DNA of 64,000 bases from Balneolales bacterium (lineage in GTDB: Bacteria; Bacteroidota; Rhodothermia; Balneolales; Cyclonatronaceae): contig JAFIET010000008.1 in the NCBI GenBank assembly GCA_020832405.1, positions 1-64,000 on the forward strand, given 5' to 3'. Positions 44,454-54,233 of this stretch are shown here, one piece after another (within the stretch, counting starts at the first letter, position 1; each line of letters opens with the position of its first letter). The notes under the pieces are model-generated. The model was not told the origin of the DNA. It did not search any database and worked only from the letters and a program-made list of their open reading frames with translations. Position numbers and translations under genes: made by a program.

Positions 44454-46652
44454 TTACTGTTTATCCTCTTTCGCAGACCCTTCGGCTTCTGCGGCGGCTC
44501 GCTCACTGTTTCCTTTTCCATTTGCTAACTGAGCATCAGAAGCTGAGTCAGCTTTCACAGAGGCTTCGCTTTCTTCAGTTGTGGTTCCACTTAATTCATC
44601 TGATGCTGCAGGGGCCGGCTCAGATTTTACCGCATCGGCATGAGCATCTGTCTTTGCGGTTTCATCAGCGCCATTTACCTTGGGTTTTTTATCAGCCGTG
44701 CTGAACAGATCTTTATACTTGAGCGGGTAGTTACCGGAAGGCCGGTCACCGAGCATTTCAACAAGATCTTTTGCTCCGAGAATTTCTTTTTCAAGAAGGG
44801 TTTCGGCCATGTGGGTGAGCATTTCGCGGTGTTCACGAAGCATGTTTATGGTTCGCTGATAGCATTCCGCAATTATACGGGAAACTTCATTATCGATTAG
44901 CTGAGCAGTCGATTCACTGTATCTCTTGTTGAAACCGAACATCCCTCCTTCGTTCTGAGAATCGTAGTAGGAGATATTACCGATTTTATTACTCATCCCG
45001 TAAACAGTAACCATAGAGAGGGCCATCTTTGTAACGCGCTCAAGGTCGTTTTGCGCACCGGTCGAGATGCGGCCGAACTCAATTTCCTCGGCAGCACGGC
45101 CCGCAAGCAATGCACAAATCCGGTCGTTAAGCTCCTCTGTCGTCATAAGAAAGCGATCTTCCGTGGGGGTTTGCAGCGTGTACCCTAAAGCCGCAAGTCC
45201 GCGCGGCACAATGGAAACTTTAAGAACGGGGTCGGTATGCTCCAGATACCAGCCAATAATAGCATGGCCCGCTTCATGATACGCAACAATGCGGCGCTCA
45301 CGCGGGCTGATGATCTTGTTTTTCTTTTCCAGACCAGCAACAACGCGCTCGATGGCATCCTGAAAATCAACCATTTCAACCTGATCCTTGTTACGGCGGG
45401 CAGCAAGCAGGGCTGCTTCGTTACACATGTTGGCCAGCTCGGCACCAGCAAAGCCCGGTGTTTGAGAAGCCAGCATATTAGGATCGATATCGGTGCCGAC
45501 TTTTATTTTTTTTAGGTGAACTTTCAGAACTGCTTCGCGGCCTTTAAGGTCGGGCCGGTCGATCAGAATCTGACGGTCGAAACGCCCGGGGCGAAGCAGC
45601 GCAGAATCGAGAATATCAGCCCGGTTTGTAGCAGCCATAATAATGACGCCCTTTTCGGTATTGAAGCCATCCATCTCTGAAAGCAGCTGATTAAGCGTGT
45701 TTTCACGCTCATCGTTGGAGGCAGCCATGGCATTTTTACCACGACTGCGACCGATGGCATCAATTTCATCAATAAAAATAATACAAGGTGCTTTTTCTTT
45801 TGCCTGCTTGAAAAGATCACGCACACGGGCGGCACCAACCCCCACGAACATTTCCACGAAATCTGAACCGCTGAGGCTGAAAAACGGAACATCAGCTTCG
45901 CCGGCAGTTGCTTTTGCCATAAGGGTTTTACCTGTACCCGGAGGGCCTACAAGCAGCACGCCCTTTGGAATATTACCTCCAAGAGTTGAAAATTTCTCCG
46001 GATTACGCAGAAATTCCACCACTTCTTCCACTTCCTCTTTAGCTTCTTCAAGGCCGGCTACATCTTTAAAAGTAACTTTATTCTCACTTTGTTTATCGTA
46101 AAGTGCCGCCTTATTCTTGCCGATATTCAGCACCTGCTGACCGGGGTTCATCCGTTTGAAAATAAAAATCCAGAAAATAATAATGAGTGCGATGGGAATG
46201 AGCCAGATAAACAAACTTCCGAACCAGTTTTCATCAATCCTTGCATCATAGGCTACATTGTGTTCATCAAGCAACGCCCTGATTTCACGGATTTCATCAC
46301 CCTGTATGATCGTTGCTGTAAACTTGTTACCCGTTTCCTGAGCTGAAGATGCCCATCGCTGATTGCTTTCTTCAGGCTGACGGCCAACATGCCCGGCATC
46401 GACAGCTGACTGCCGGTAAAGCCCCTCGATTTTGACCCCGTTCACAATCGTGACCTTTTCTACCCAGCCTTGCTGAACATGGTTTAGAAACTCACTGTAG
46501 TCAATTCGGGAGGAAGAATCCTGAGAAAAAGCAAAAATCTGGATAATGATAAGACCTACCAGAATTGCTACATAGATCCAAATCGGAAACCTTGGGGTTT
46601 TCGGCTTTTTATCGTCTGCCTGTTTTGGTGTTTTTGAGTTTTGATCTGCCAT
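44454..46652 (-). CDS. ftsH: ATP-dependent zinc metalloprotease FtsH
   Basis: 732 residues, inner membrane. Transmembrane segments at about 22-42 and 146-165 flank a periplasmic domain. The AAA ATPase carries Walker A GPPGTGKT (about 234-241), Walker [12 protein letters not shown] and an SRH region. The protease site is HEAGH at 459-463. The last roughly 95 residues are a low-complexity tail rich in Ala, Glu, Ser and Lys (for example [13 protein letters not shown]), longer than the E. coli tail. It degrades misassembled membrane proteins and selected cytoplasmic ones. Monocistronic, with its own terminator; 258 bases separate it from thiL. Confidence 0.97.
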   Translation of the reverse strand: MADQNSKTPKQADDKKPKTPRFPIWIYVAILVGLIIIQIFAFSQDSSSRIDYSEFLNHVQQGWVEKVTIVNGVKIEGLYRQSAVDAGHVGRQPEESNQRWASSAQETGNKFTATIIQGDEIREIRALLDEHNVAYDARIDENWFGSLFIWLIPIALIIIFWIFIFKRMNPGQQVLNIGKNKAALYDKQSENKVTFKDVAGLEEAKEEVEEVVEFLRNPEKFSTLGGNIPKGVLLVGPPGTGKTLMAKATAGEADVPFFSLSGSDFVEMFVGVGAARVRDLFKQAKEKAPCIIFIDEIDAIGRSRGKNAMAASNDERENTLNQLLSEMDGFNTEKGVIIMAATNRADILDSALLRPGRFDRQILIDRPDLKGREAVLKVHLKKIKVGTDIDPNMLASQTPGFAGAELANMCNEAALLAARRNKDQVEMVDFQDAIERVVAGLEKKNKIISPRERRIVAYHEAGHAIIGWYLEHTDPVLKVSIVPRGLAALGYTLQTPTEDRFLMTTEELNDRICALLAGRAAEEIEFGRISTGAQNDLERVTKMALSMVTVYGMSNKIGNISYYDSQNEGGMFGFNKRYSESTAQLIDNEVSRIIAECYQRTINMLREHREMLTHMAETLLEKEILGAKDLVEMLGDRPSGNYPLKYKDLFSTADKKPKVNGADETAKTDAHADAVKSEPAPAASDELSGTTTEESEASVKADSASDAQLANGKGNSERAAAEAEGSAKEDKQ

Positions 46653-46910
46653 TCTTTGGATTGAATAAAAAAATAATTTGTCGCTTAAATAAAGCGGGAT
46701 ATATACAAAATCGGGTGTTTTTGTTGGCTCACCAAACGGTCTTGAGCGGGGTTTGATGTACAGCCTTTAAATATAGGAAATACCTGTACCAAATTCTTTT
46801 TAACAGCGCTCTGCCAACGCCCCTGTTTCATGAATAGTGCATTTGAGCAAAAAACATAAAGCATCCATACTGAACAGTTCCGTTTTGGTCTGCATTCCTT
46901 AGGCAAGCGG

Positions 46911-47933
46911 TCAGCTTAGTGTCATCAGGTGGCCTTCAGCGGTTAGCATTTTGATGCCGTGTTCTTTAGGCTCAACCTTTCCGATAACCACGAAATCCCT
47001 GAAACGGTCTGCAAAAGTTTTGACCTGACTCTCCGGAAGGGTGAATAAAAGCTCAAAATCCTCCCCACCGTATAAAACAAAGGTATCGATATCCTTCTCG
47101 AGTTCATCTGCTGTGTTTCTGGTTTCAGGATGGACAGGCAGCGCTGCCTCAAAAATTTTACAGCCGCATTTCGAACTATCCATCATTTCAAGCAGGGTAC
47201 TCACCAGGCTTTTTGAGATATCCGACATCGACGAGGGAACAATCTCAGAAGCTCTGAATGATTCTATACAATCGAAGCGTGCTTCAGGAACCAGCTGTTT
47301 TCGAACCACATATTCAAACGGGCTCAGATCGGGTTCAAAAACGGTTTGTTCAGCGGTTTCGAAATGTCTTTTTTCACGCAGCAAAATCATAAGGCCACAG
47401 CTTGCAGCACCCAGATCACCGGTAACGCAGATGGCATCACCAGGCCTTGCACCCGAACGGTAAACCGGCACCCCGGCAGTTCCGTACACAGTAACCGCTA
47501 CTGAGCAGGTATGATGCGATGCACCGAAATCACCGCCGGCCAACCGCACATTGTATGTACTGCAAGCGTGAGCAACGCCCTGATAGAAAAGGGTGAGCAT
47601 CTCAACTGAAATCTTATTGGTTAGAGATAAGTTCAGGAAAATGAACTCTGGTTTGCCGTTCATCGCAAAAATATCAGAAACTGCCATCGATATCACTTTA
47701 AAACCGAGATGGTTCCAGGGTGTGTATGTAAGATCGAAATCCACCCCTTCTGAGTAAATTTCAGAACTGATAAGCGGATGCCCGCCTGATTTGGTATCAA
47801 GTACGGCGGCATCATCACCAATGCCAAAAACAAGGCCTTCACCATGCCTGCCGAACTCAGCGGCAATTTTTTCGATCAGACCTTTTCGACCGAGCTTTTC
47901 TATAGGGGTAAATGAAGCGGCAGTATTACTCAT
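46911..47933 (-). CDS. thiL: Thiamine-monophosphate kinase
   Basis: 340 residues, PurM/SelD-like ATP-binding superfamily. GIGDDAAVLD (37-46) and MAVSDIFAMNG (about 82-92) are the conserved metal- and ATP-binding segments, and GGDFGASHH follows. It phosphorylates thiamine monophosphate to thiamine diphosphate, the cofactor also needed by the 2-oxoglutarate decarboxylase at 6388-10065. No other thiamine gene or riboswitch is visible here. The next gene upstream in transcription (ftsH) is downstream in coordinates, 258 bases away. Confidence 0.93.
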   Translation of the reverse strand: MSNTAASFTPIEKLGRKGLIEKIAAEFGRHGEGLVFGIGDDAAVLDTKSGGHPLISSEIYSEGVDFDLTYTPWNHLGFKVISMAVSDIFAMNGKPEFIFLNLSLTNKISVEMLTLFYQGVAHACSTYNVRLAGGDFGASHHTCSVAVTVYGTAGVPVYRSGARPGDAICVTGDLGAASCGLMILLREKRHFETAEQTVFEPDLSPFEYVVRKQLVPEARFDCIESFRASEIVPSSMSDISKSLVSTLLEMMDSSKCGCKIFEAALPVHPETRNTADELEKDIDTFVLYGGEDFELLFTLPESQVKTFADRFRDFVVIGKVEPKEHGIKMLTAEGHLMTLS

Positions 47934-47981
47934 TAAGCGGTAACTGAAATAATTAATTGTGCAAGAAAGCTATATAACGCA

Positions 47982-48010
47982 AAAGGCTGCTCAGGTAATG
48001 AGCAGCCTTT
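47982..48010. terminator. Terminator between thiL and the exbD genes
   Basis: 12-bp perfect stem AAAGGCTGCTCA / TGAGCAGCCTTT with a 5-base loop. It ends the exb operon on the minus strand; the T run is short. Confidence 0.75.
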
Positions 48011-48053
48011 CACGGAAAAGCAAGTTGAGAAAAAGCTGATAGTGCTGTAAAAC

Positions 48054-48521
48054 CTACATCTCCACAGCGCCTTCAGCCCTTCTGGTAGAATAGTTAATAC
48101 GAAGCGCATCAGCAAACCTAAGCTGCTGCTTAATATCGCTCACGATTCCCATTTCAGACTCGTAATCGACCCGCAGCGAAACAATAAGGCGGGGCTCATC
48201 GGTTCTGCGCTGACGCATCACGTTTTGTATTGCGGTGAGGTCATTTGGATCCACAAGGGCATCATCAACCTGGATTCTTGTGTCGCCGTACTGGCCTCCG
48301 GGAAGAATTAGCGGCCCTACGTAAATATAACTGACAAGACGCTTCTCTTCGATTCGTTCAATGTTTTCTGCACGGGTGAGATCCTGACGTACGAGAAGTT
48401 CTACTTCGCGAAGTACAGTAACAACCATGAAGAAAATCAGGAGGATGAAGATAATATCCGGCATGGATGTAGTAGGAATCTCCTGACTTGTACTTGCTTG
48501 CTTCTTTTTAAAATGTGACAT
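48054..48521 (-). CDS. ExbD/TolR-type protein (second copy)
   Basis: 155 residues. One N-terminal transmembrane helix (SMPDIIFILLIFFMVVTVLR) contains the conserved Asp of the ExbD proton channel, followed by a periplasmic domain with DDALVDPNDL. Last gene of the ExbB / small protein / ExbD / ExbD operon; it lies 21 bases after the larger ExbD gene. With ExbB it would form a proton-driven motor for TonB- or Tol-type energy transfer to the outer membrane. Confidence 0.9.
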   Translation of the reverse strand: MSHFKKKQASTSQEIPTTSMPDIIFILLIFFMVVTVLREVELLVRQDLTRAENIERIEEKRLVSYIYVGPLILPGGQYGDTRIQVDDALVDPNDLTAIQNVMRQRRTDEPRLIVSLRVDYESEMGIVSDIKQQLRFADALRINYSTRRAEGAVEM

Positions 48522-48542
48522 AGTACTTTATAAGTTTAGAGA

Positions 48543-49091
48543 TTAACTACCCGGATCGGGTTCAGCCAGCGAAATGTTCATCGGAAACTCACGCCGAACA
48601 GGGTTGGGCTCACCTTCTACCGTACGATAATGAGCGTAATCGCGAAAACCTCTCGATCTTGCTTCCTGATCCCAGATAATGCGGTAAGCACCACGAACTT
48701 CATCAAGCATTTCAATGTAGCGTTCGTACTCGGTCTGCCGGTCTGTTTTGATGGATACAACAGCCTGCTGAGGAGAGTCAGAAAGGTTAGGATCAACACC
48801 ACGGTTAGTAACGAAACGGATAACCCTTTCCTGAACATCGCGGAGGTTAGCACGCTCTTCATTGATAAGAATACCACCCTGAGCGTTCATCAGAATTTTA
48901 AGCATATTCCGCTCCCGTACTTCTGGTGGCGGCTGCTCCGGATCCGGAGGCGGCGGTAAAACCAGACCAATACCGGTATCCACATCGATAGTTGTAACTA
49001 CGAGGAAGAACACCAGCAAAAGAAAGGCAATATCGGCAAGGGAAGAAGATGGGATTTCAGCTCCTTCTCTGCCTCTTTTCTTTTTAAACAT
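48543..49091 (-). CDS. ExbD/TolR-type protein (first copy)
   Basis: 182 residues. A basic start (FKKKRGREGAEI) is followed by PSSSLADIAFLLLVFFLVVT with the conserved Asp in the membrane helix. The periplasmic part has a Pro-rich linker (LPPPPDPEQPPPEVRE) and the STTIDV-type fold, ending in an extended tail. Bacteroidota commonly encode two divergent ExbD proteins in tandem. It follows the 92-residue protein gene by 18 bases. Confidence 0.91.
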   Translation of the reverse strand: MFKKKRGREGAEIPSSSLADIAFLLLVFFLVVTTIDVDTGIGLVLPPPPDPEQPPPEVRERNMLKILMNAQGGILINEERANLRDVQERVIRFVTNRGVDPNLSDSPQQAVVSIKTDRQTEYERYIEMLDEVRGAYRIIWDQEARSRGFRDYAHYRTVEGEPNPVRREFPMNISLAEPDPGS

Positions 49092-49109
49092 AGGAGGGGT
49101 CCTTCTGGA

Positions 49110-49388
49110 TTAAAAGTTGGAAATCAGACTGCGGGAACCTGAAACAAGAATACCCAAAAACATCAGCGCTATCATTGCAAGCAGCGTGTTGATTGCTGCA
49201 ATTCCTACAAAACCGGTAACAAGGTAGGCTATCGCAAAAATGATTACCGGTATGAAGAAAAATACAATAGCTGAGAGCTTATGCTTTTGTGAAAAAATGT
49301 TCTTAAGGCCAAAAACGGTGATTCCAAGAATAGAAATACCGAGCAGACCGATTGTAAAAATGAGTGCAATTTGAGAAAATGCTTCCAT
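49110..49388 (-). CDS. Small membrane protein of the exb operon
   Basis: 92 residues with three hydrophobic segments: IALIFTIGLLGISILGITVF, a central AIVFFFIPVIIFAIAYLVTG and a C-terminal GIAAINTLLAMIALMFLGIL. No enzymatic motif. Its fixed position between ExbB and the first ExbD suggests an accessory subunit or assembly factor of the motor, as an inference. Similar small proteins occur in exb operons of related bacteria as far as I recall. Confidence 0.8.
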   Translation of the reverse strand: MEAFSQIALIFTIGLLGISILGITVFGLKNIFSQKHKLSAIVFFFIPVIIFAIAYLVTGFVGIAAINTLLAMIALMFLGILVSGSRSLISNF

Positions 49389-49450
49389 AAGTCAGTTGTT
49401 GGATAAAGTGGAAAGAAGCTTACGCCATTTGACAAATTAGATTTTTAAGG

Positions 49451-49479
49451 AAGAAGCCGGGGTGTCGGCCCGGCTTCTT
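49451..49479. terminator. Intra-operon hairpin between exbB and the small membrane protein gene
   Basis: 11-bp perfect stem AAGAAGCCGGG / CCCGGCTTCTT with a 7-base loop. On the minus strand it is followed by CTTAAAAATC rather than a clean T run, so it may be a partial terminator or an mRNA processing/stability stem that lets ExbB be made in excess. Confidence 0.65.
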
Positions 49480-49497
49480 TACGCTTAAAAATTCTTT

Positions 49498-50214
49498 TTA
49501 TCCGTTGGTTGAATCACCACCGCTAACGGATTTGCCTTTCTCCATGGCAGAAATTGAATCAATCAGTACAATTGAGCTTTCTTCCATTTCAACAACCAAA
49601 CGGTCGATTTTGGATACACAATAGTTGTATCCTACCTGAAGGATAATTGCACCAATCAGACCGGCAAGTGTTGTAAGAAGAGCGGTTTTGATACCACCGG
49701 CTACAATACTCGGGGAGATATCACCAGCGCTTTCGATAGCATCGAAGGCTTCAACCATACCAATAACTGTACCGGTAAATCCGATCATAGGTGCGAGTGC
49801 GATAAACAGCGACAACCAAACGAGACCTCTTTCAAGGAAGCTCATCTCGATAGAGCCATAAGAAATGATAGCTTTCTCGGCGGCTTCAAAACCTTCGTCG
49901 GCACGTAGCAAACCCGCATTAAATACGGAAGCAACCGGCCCTCTTGTACTTGCACAAAGTTCCTGAGCTGCAGGGATTCCGCCACTGTCAAGAGCTTCCT
50001 TTACATCCAGAATGAATTGTCTGGTATTAATGTCAGCACGGTTAAGGGTAACGAGTCTTTCAAGGAAAATAGCCAAACCAAGGATTACACAGATGAGTAC
50101 GGGCCACATAAAAAGCCCCCCCTCATTGAAATACCTAACTAACTGGCTGAAAGCGCCCTCTGATTGCAGATCAGCGGAAACCTGCATGAGGATAACACTA
50201 AAGGAGAAGGTCAT
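49498..50214 (-). CDS. MotA/TolQ/ExbB proton channel protein
   Basis: 238 residues with three transmembrane helices: about 32-54 (FMWPVLICVILGLAIFLERL), 130-155 (WLSLFIALAPMIGFTGTVIG) and 170-195 (KTALLTTLAGLIGAIILQVG). The TolQ/ExbB signature with Gly-Thr-Val-x-Gly is visible. It forms the stator ring around ExbD dimers. A promoter-like element is at 50266-50297. The start could also be the internal Met10; both keep the helices. First gene of the four-gene exb operon. Confidence 0.92.
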   Translation of the reverse strand: MTFSFSVILMQVSADLQSEGAFSQLVRYFNEGGLFMWPVLICVILGLAIFLERLVTLNRADINTRQFILDVKEALDSGGIPAAQELCASTRGPVASVFNAGLLRADEGFEAAEKAIISYGSIEMSFLERGLVWLSLFIALAPMIGFTGTVIGMVEAFDAIESAGDISPSIVAGGIKTALLTTLAGLIGAIILQVGYNYCVSKIDRLVVEMEESSIVLIDSISAMEKGKSVSGGDSTNG

Positions 50215-50519
50215 ATTACAAAACTCCGGTTTATTCTAAGTTGATTATTAAGCGTTGAGTTGGCGAAATTATAGATTATTTATGCTTAAATGTCAAAGCT
50301 ACATTCCAAAATAATGCACACATTGAGACTTAGCACGTTTAAAATAGGGCTAACGCTGTAGTTTATCAACCGGCAACACTGCTAAATCACCACATAACAG
50401 TTATTTCTTGGCAGCTTTCGGAATTACCCCGTTTAGACGGGCTTATTTCTTTGAATAACGTTTTGCTTTTTCAGCTGTTTAATCACTGCGGCTATGGCCG
50501 GCATGTTTTTTTTGTATTC
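50215..50519. other. Intergenic region ahead of the exb operon
   Basis: 305 bases, AT-rich. It holds the exbB promoter at 50266-50297. I see no gene in the rest. Confidence 0.5.
50266..50297 (-). promoter_or_regulatory. Bacteroidota-type promoter for the exb operon
   Basis: On the minus strand, TTTG at 50297-50294, 20-base spacer, TATAATTT at 50273-50266. It is about 52 bases ahead of the exbB ATG. Confidence 0.5.
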
Positions 50520-53500
50520 TCAGAATACGGCGCTCACGCTCACCCTCAGCGTCTGTATAGCCTGTTGCTGCTGCACAGTTCGCCCGTTATAACTTATATT
50601 CGCCCTTAAATACTGATTTATCCGGTAGGTGCCCTTCACCGACCATTGCCAGGTAGATCCCGTTCCCGCACCATCTGTTAATTCGAAACTTCCGAGACTG
50701 CTTGTTTGCCCTCTGAGGGTGTTCGAACGCCATTCTGCGCGTGCTGTGGTTTGCAGCGATGAACCGGCAAACCAACGCAAATCGGTATAAGCGCGGTGCT
50801 GAAAAAGGCGAACAGGTTCTGCCGGCAGCAAATCCTGCTTTCGCCCGAAGCCGTACCCCCCTGTTGCCTGCAGCGAGCGACTGAAGGTGTACCTCAAAAA
50901 AGGAGCCGCTTCCACACCTCTGATCTGATACGCACGGCTGCTGAACCGCTCGCTTTTTAAATCTCTTTTTTCATACCTAAATTCTGATCCGAGTTGTACA
51001 GCACGGGATACCCGGTATGAAGCATCTGTCGAAAATGTTCGGTTTAAAGTGGTTTCAAGCCCTCCGGTTCGCCTGTTTTTGGTATCGACGCCTGTAAAGC
51101 GCAGACGCAGATCAACAGCTCTGTTCCGGCGAAAAAGTTGTAGCTCCTGCTGCCAAAGCAGGCGCCCTTCCACCGTGTTTTTGTCATCAAGAAAAGAACC
51201 GAGCTGCAGCAGCAGGATCTCTGCTGTACCACTGCCTTCGTTTTGCTCCCTTATTTCAATCAGCGTGTTTAGTGCAAGCTCTTCCCACCAGCTTCCCGGC
51301 AGCAGTGCACCCGGTTCAATTCTGGTTCGCAGGCGGGTATTGACGCTCACCACAGGAATGAGCTCATCACCGGGTATAAATAATCTCAGGAAGGTACCTT
51401 CATCCGGGTTTACGGCCGGAAAGAACTCGTCAATCTGCCGCACTCCGTCTCCGTTGAGATCAACCCAAACATAGTTTCCAAGTTCAGGCCCAACCTCTAT
51501 ATAGGTTTCCTGAAGCAAGGGCCTGCTCTCCGTTCCGCCCTCATACTGCCATTGCAGCTGAAACCAGGGTTCAGCAGTGCGGTAATCAGCTCCTGCATTA
51601 AACAGTACTGCACTTGAGATAAATCCGGCGGTTTCAAGCTCCGGGTTATCGGCCTGTACCCGCCGTTGGTACAAAAGACCTGCACTCAGCTGTAGCCGGT
51701 TAACGGGATCGTACTGTGTTCGTATTTGCCCGGTAAAGGTTTGTGATTCAGCGGCGAAACTGCCCTGCCTGCCTTCTTCATCGGCACGATAACCGGCTGA
51801 AATATCGGTACTCAGACCGTTTCCCCAAACCGATTGTAATCCTGGGGTGATTTCGGCAAAACGAAACGAACCCGCAAGCAGTGAATCTGAGCTTGCTGAA
51901 CGTTGTGTGCGAAGCTCAGCCTCACTTTCAAGGCGTGGGGTGAGGGTAGTGCCGCCGGAACTTACTGTATAGCTGAAACGTCCGCTCTGCCGTAGCCAGC
52001 TGCTTCTGATGTCATCCTTGCCATATGATGAGCGTACCGCATCAGCCCGCTGCATCCAGTTTAATCCGCCGGGTTCCGCAAGGTTAAGCCGAAGAAATCC
52101 GCGGGTACTGTTCACGTCGCTGCGCTCAAGGTTGCCAAGGCCGGCAGTTAGCGAGGAAAAGCCGGTGAAATCAACTGATATTTCGCTTTCAGCCAGCTGC
52201 TCACCGGTTTCAGTACCTGTCGGAATATTCCAGATGCGGTCGAATTCCGCCTCTCTCGTGCGGTCAAAAAAGACGAATTGTTGTGGTGTGTTCCGGTACC
52301 GAACGGTTCCTTTCACACGCCCAATGCGGGTTTGTGTCGGCAGGAAATCTATCCCCGCCTGCCAGGCAGCAGCCTGCGTACGAGTGTCATCAGCTGCGAA
52401 GCGATTTACGTCAAGCTCGCTAAAAGCCGTTTCGCCGTACAATTCAACTGATTCCGATAGGCCAAACCGGCTTCGAAGAGCCAGCATACGCTGCTGCTGC
52501 GGTGCAGGAATCCGCCTGAACGGCTCATAAGAACCGAGGCCGGGGCCAGCCCATTCGTAAACGATACCGTTCAGATTAGTGCCCGTTCGCCGGTAAGAAC
52601 CGAGCCCGTCTCCCACTCTGCTAAAACGGACCCGCCACACACCCGCAGGATCGCCCGGTGCGGCCCTGAAGACCGTATAAGTGATGCCTGCCTGAACCGT
52701 ATCAACTCTTGCGTAGGGGATGAAATCGGGGTTTAGCCGAAACCCGACGGAATCAGCACCCGATATAACTGCATTTTCTACATTCCTCCCCGCCTGTTCC
52801 AAAATTCGGATTTCCTCATCCGTTAAACCAAATTCGGCATTCAGTTCCCGGCTGTCTGATTCCTGAATGAAGGTTGCACCAACCGAAAGCCTGCCCCCAT
52901 ACAGCTGTTTGAATTCACTTTCAGCGGTGAGCAAAGTCCGGTTATATTCTTGCGTTACGTACTGAAAATCAACAACAAGACGGTGGTTTCCCGAAATTAT
53001 CCGGCGCCGTGTGAATTCTATTTCACCCAAACCGTAGTCGATGATGTAGTCGTTTTCTTCTCCTCTGCTGAGCAGCTCACCGTTAAGATATACCCGCTCA
53101 GTTCCGGCGAGTACGATAATGAACTGTTCTCCCTGCGAACCGGTGAGGCGGTACGGCCCCTGAACCCCTTCTCTACCGGAAAAGCTCATGGTTCTGAAAC
53201 GCCCTCTTACCACCGATGCACTCGCCTGCCAATCACCCCAATCGCCGGCAGAGACGCGGGTTTCCAGCCCCTGCAGCCGGCGTTCAATCTGAGCAAACAC
53301 ACTGTTGCGCAGGCTTACATCTACATCACCCAGCTGCACTGAAGCCCGCTCATGCTGCAGGCGGATGAGCACCTGATCAAACTCCCGAAGGTTCTGCGTG
53401 CTTCCGTCGGGCTGAATTGGCGTACTTTGATCAGTGAGGATGGCGGTAAGCTCAAGATCGTCGGTAATATTACCGCTGAACTCAAATCGCAGCCCGCTTT

Positions 53501-54185
53501 CAAGAGATGCATCCTGATTGGTTCCTACGGTAATGCCCCGGGTGATGCTTCCGCTTCGGTTGAGCCGGCCCGGACCGAATAGATCAGGCTGCGTTTCACG
53601 TCTGCCGGATACCAGTAAACCAGATATGTCCTGGTTTTCCAGGCCGTTTGCTGAATCAGTATGGGTGTCTGATTCAGCAAGCGGCCTGAGCATTCTTCTG
53701 AAATAGCTCATTCTCAGTGAGACCGGCAATCTGCTGTAGGAAATCGATATTTTTGCCGATAATTCATTGTTCTGTAAAAAATATTCGGATATTTCGATTT
53801 CACCGCTTGTTGGTATAAACCGCCATGTGGTTGTATCAGCAGGGGTGCCGTCAGCGCTGAGCAGGGTAACGCTTTCGGGCAGAACCCAGCTGTCAAGAAA
53901 GAAAGTAAGCGGAATGGCATCGCGTTCAACCAACACTTCACGAACCAAAACCGGGAGCTTCTGTGGTGTTACGCCTTGTGTTTGTGCCGTAACCGTTTCC
54001 ACTACCCCTGCCCCAAAAAACATAGTTCCAATGATCAACAAACCGGTAAACAAGCCGTGCAAGCCTGAGAGGCAACGACGAATCCGGCTGTATGTATGTG
54101 CTGAAGGTTTCAAACAGAACCCGGCGGCTGATGAATGGGCAAAAAGAGGACTGGATGACTCAAAATAAAAAAAGGATACAAGCAC
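50520..54185 (-). CDS. Very large outer-membrane protein with SprA-like features, function unknown
   Basis: 1221 residues. A signal-anchor-like segment (GLFTGLLIIGTMFFGAGV) precedes a predicted cut after VTAQ, so export is likely. SGSITRGITVGTNQDASLES followed by FSGNITDDLELTAILTD, and NDYIIDYGLGEIEFTRRRII, are reminiscent of large Bacteroidota barrels annotated as SprA-like or of unknown function. The C-terminal two thirds is alternating beta-strand pattern with many aromatic turns, and the chain ends in a hydrophobic strand (RVSVSAVF) with terminal Phe. The start ATG 54185 leaves about 42 residues before the hydrophobic segment, so a later start is possible. Not an operon with rplI: 48 bases apart, but transcription could read through. 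Confidence 0.72.
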   Translation of the reverse strand: MLVSFFYFESSSPLFAHSSAAGFCLKPSAHTYSRIRRCLSGLHGLFTGLLIIGTMFFGAGVVETVTAQTQGVTPQKLPVLVREVLVERDAIPLTFFLDSWVLPESVTLLSADGTPADTTTWRFIPTSGEIEISEYFLQNNELSAKISISYSRLPVSLRMSYFRRMLRPLAESDTHTDSANGLENQDISGLLVSGRRETQPDLFGPGRLNRSGSITRGITVGTNQDASLESGLRFEFSGNITDDLELTAILTDQSTPIQPDGSTQNLREFDQVLIRLQHERASVQLGDVDVSLRNSVFAQIERRLQGLETRVSAGDWGDWQASASVVRGRFRTMSFSGREGVQGPYRLTGSQGEQFIIVLAGTERVYLNGELLSRGEENDYIIDYGLGEIEFTRRRIISGNHRLVVDFQYVTQEYNRTLLTAESEFKQLYGGRLSVGATFIQESDSRELNAEFGLTDEEIRILEQAGRNVENAVISGADSVGFRLNPDFIPYARVDTVQAGITYTVFRAAPGDPAGVWRVRFSRVGDGLGSYRRTGTNLNGIVYEWAGPGLGSYEPFRRIPAPQQQRMLALRSRFGLSESVELYGETAFSELDVNRFAADDTRTQAAAWQAGIDFLPTQTRIGRVKGTVRYRNTPQQFVFFDRTREAEFDRIWNIPTGTETGEQLAESEISVDFTGFSSLTAGLGNLERSDVNSTRGFLRLNLAEPGGLNWMQRADAVRSSYGKDDIRSSWLRQSGRFSYTVSSGGTTLTPRLESEAELRTQRSASSDSLLAGSFRFAEITPGLQSVWGNGLSTDISAGYRADEEGRQGSFAAESQTFTGQIRTQYDPVNRLQLSAGLLYQRRVQADNPELETAGFISSAVLFNAGADYRTAEPWFQLQWQYEGGTESRPLLQETYIEVGPELGNYVWVDLNGDGVRQIDEFFPAVNPDEGTFLRLFIPGDELIPVVSVNTRLRTRIEPGALLPGSWWEELALNTLIEIREQNEGSGTAEILLLQLGSFLDDKNTVEGRLLWQQELQLFRRNRAVDLRLRFTGVDTKNRRTGGLETTLNRTFSTDASYRVSRAVQLGSEFRYEKRDLKSERFSSRAYQIRGVEAAPFLRYTFSRSLQATGGYGFGRKQDLLPAEPVRLFQHRAYTDLRWFAGSSLQTTARAEWRSNTLRGQTSSLGSFELTDGAGTGSTWQWSVKGTYRINQYLRANISYNGRTVQQQQAIQTLRVSVSAVF

Positions 54186-54233
54186 GTGGCCTGTATCCTT
54201 TAAAAAAACGATAAAACAGCTGTTTGTTGCGCC

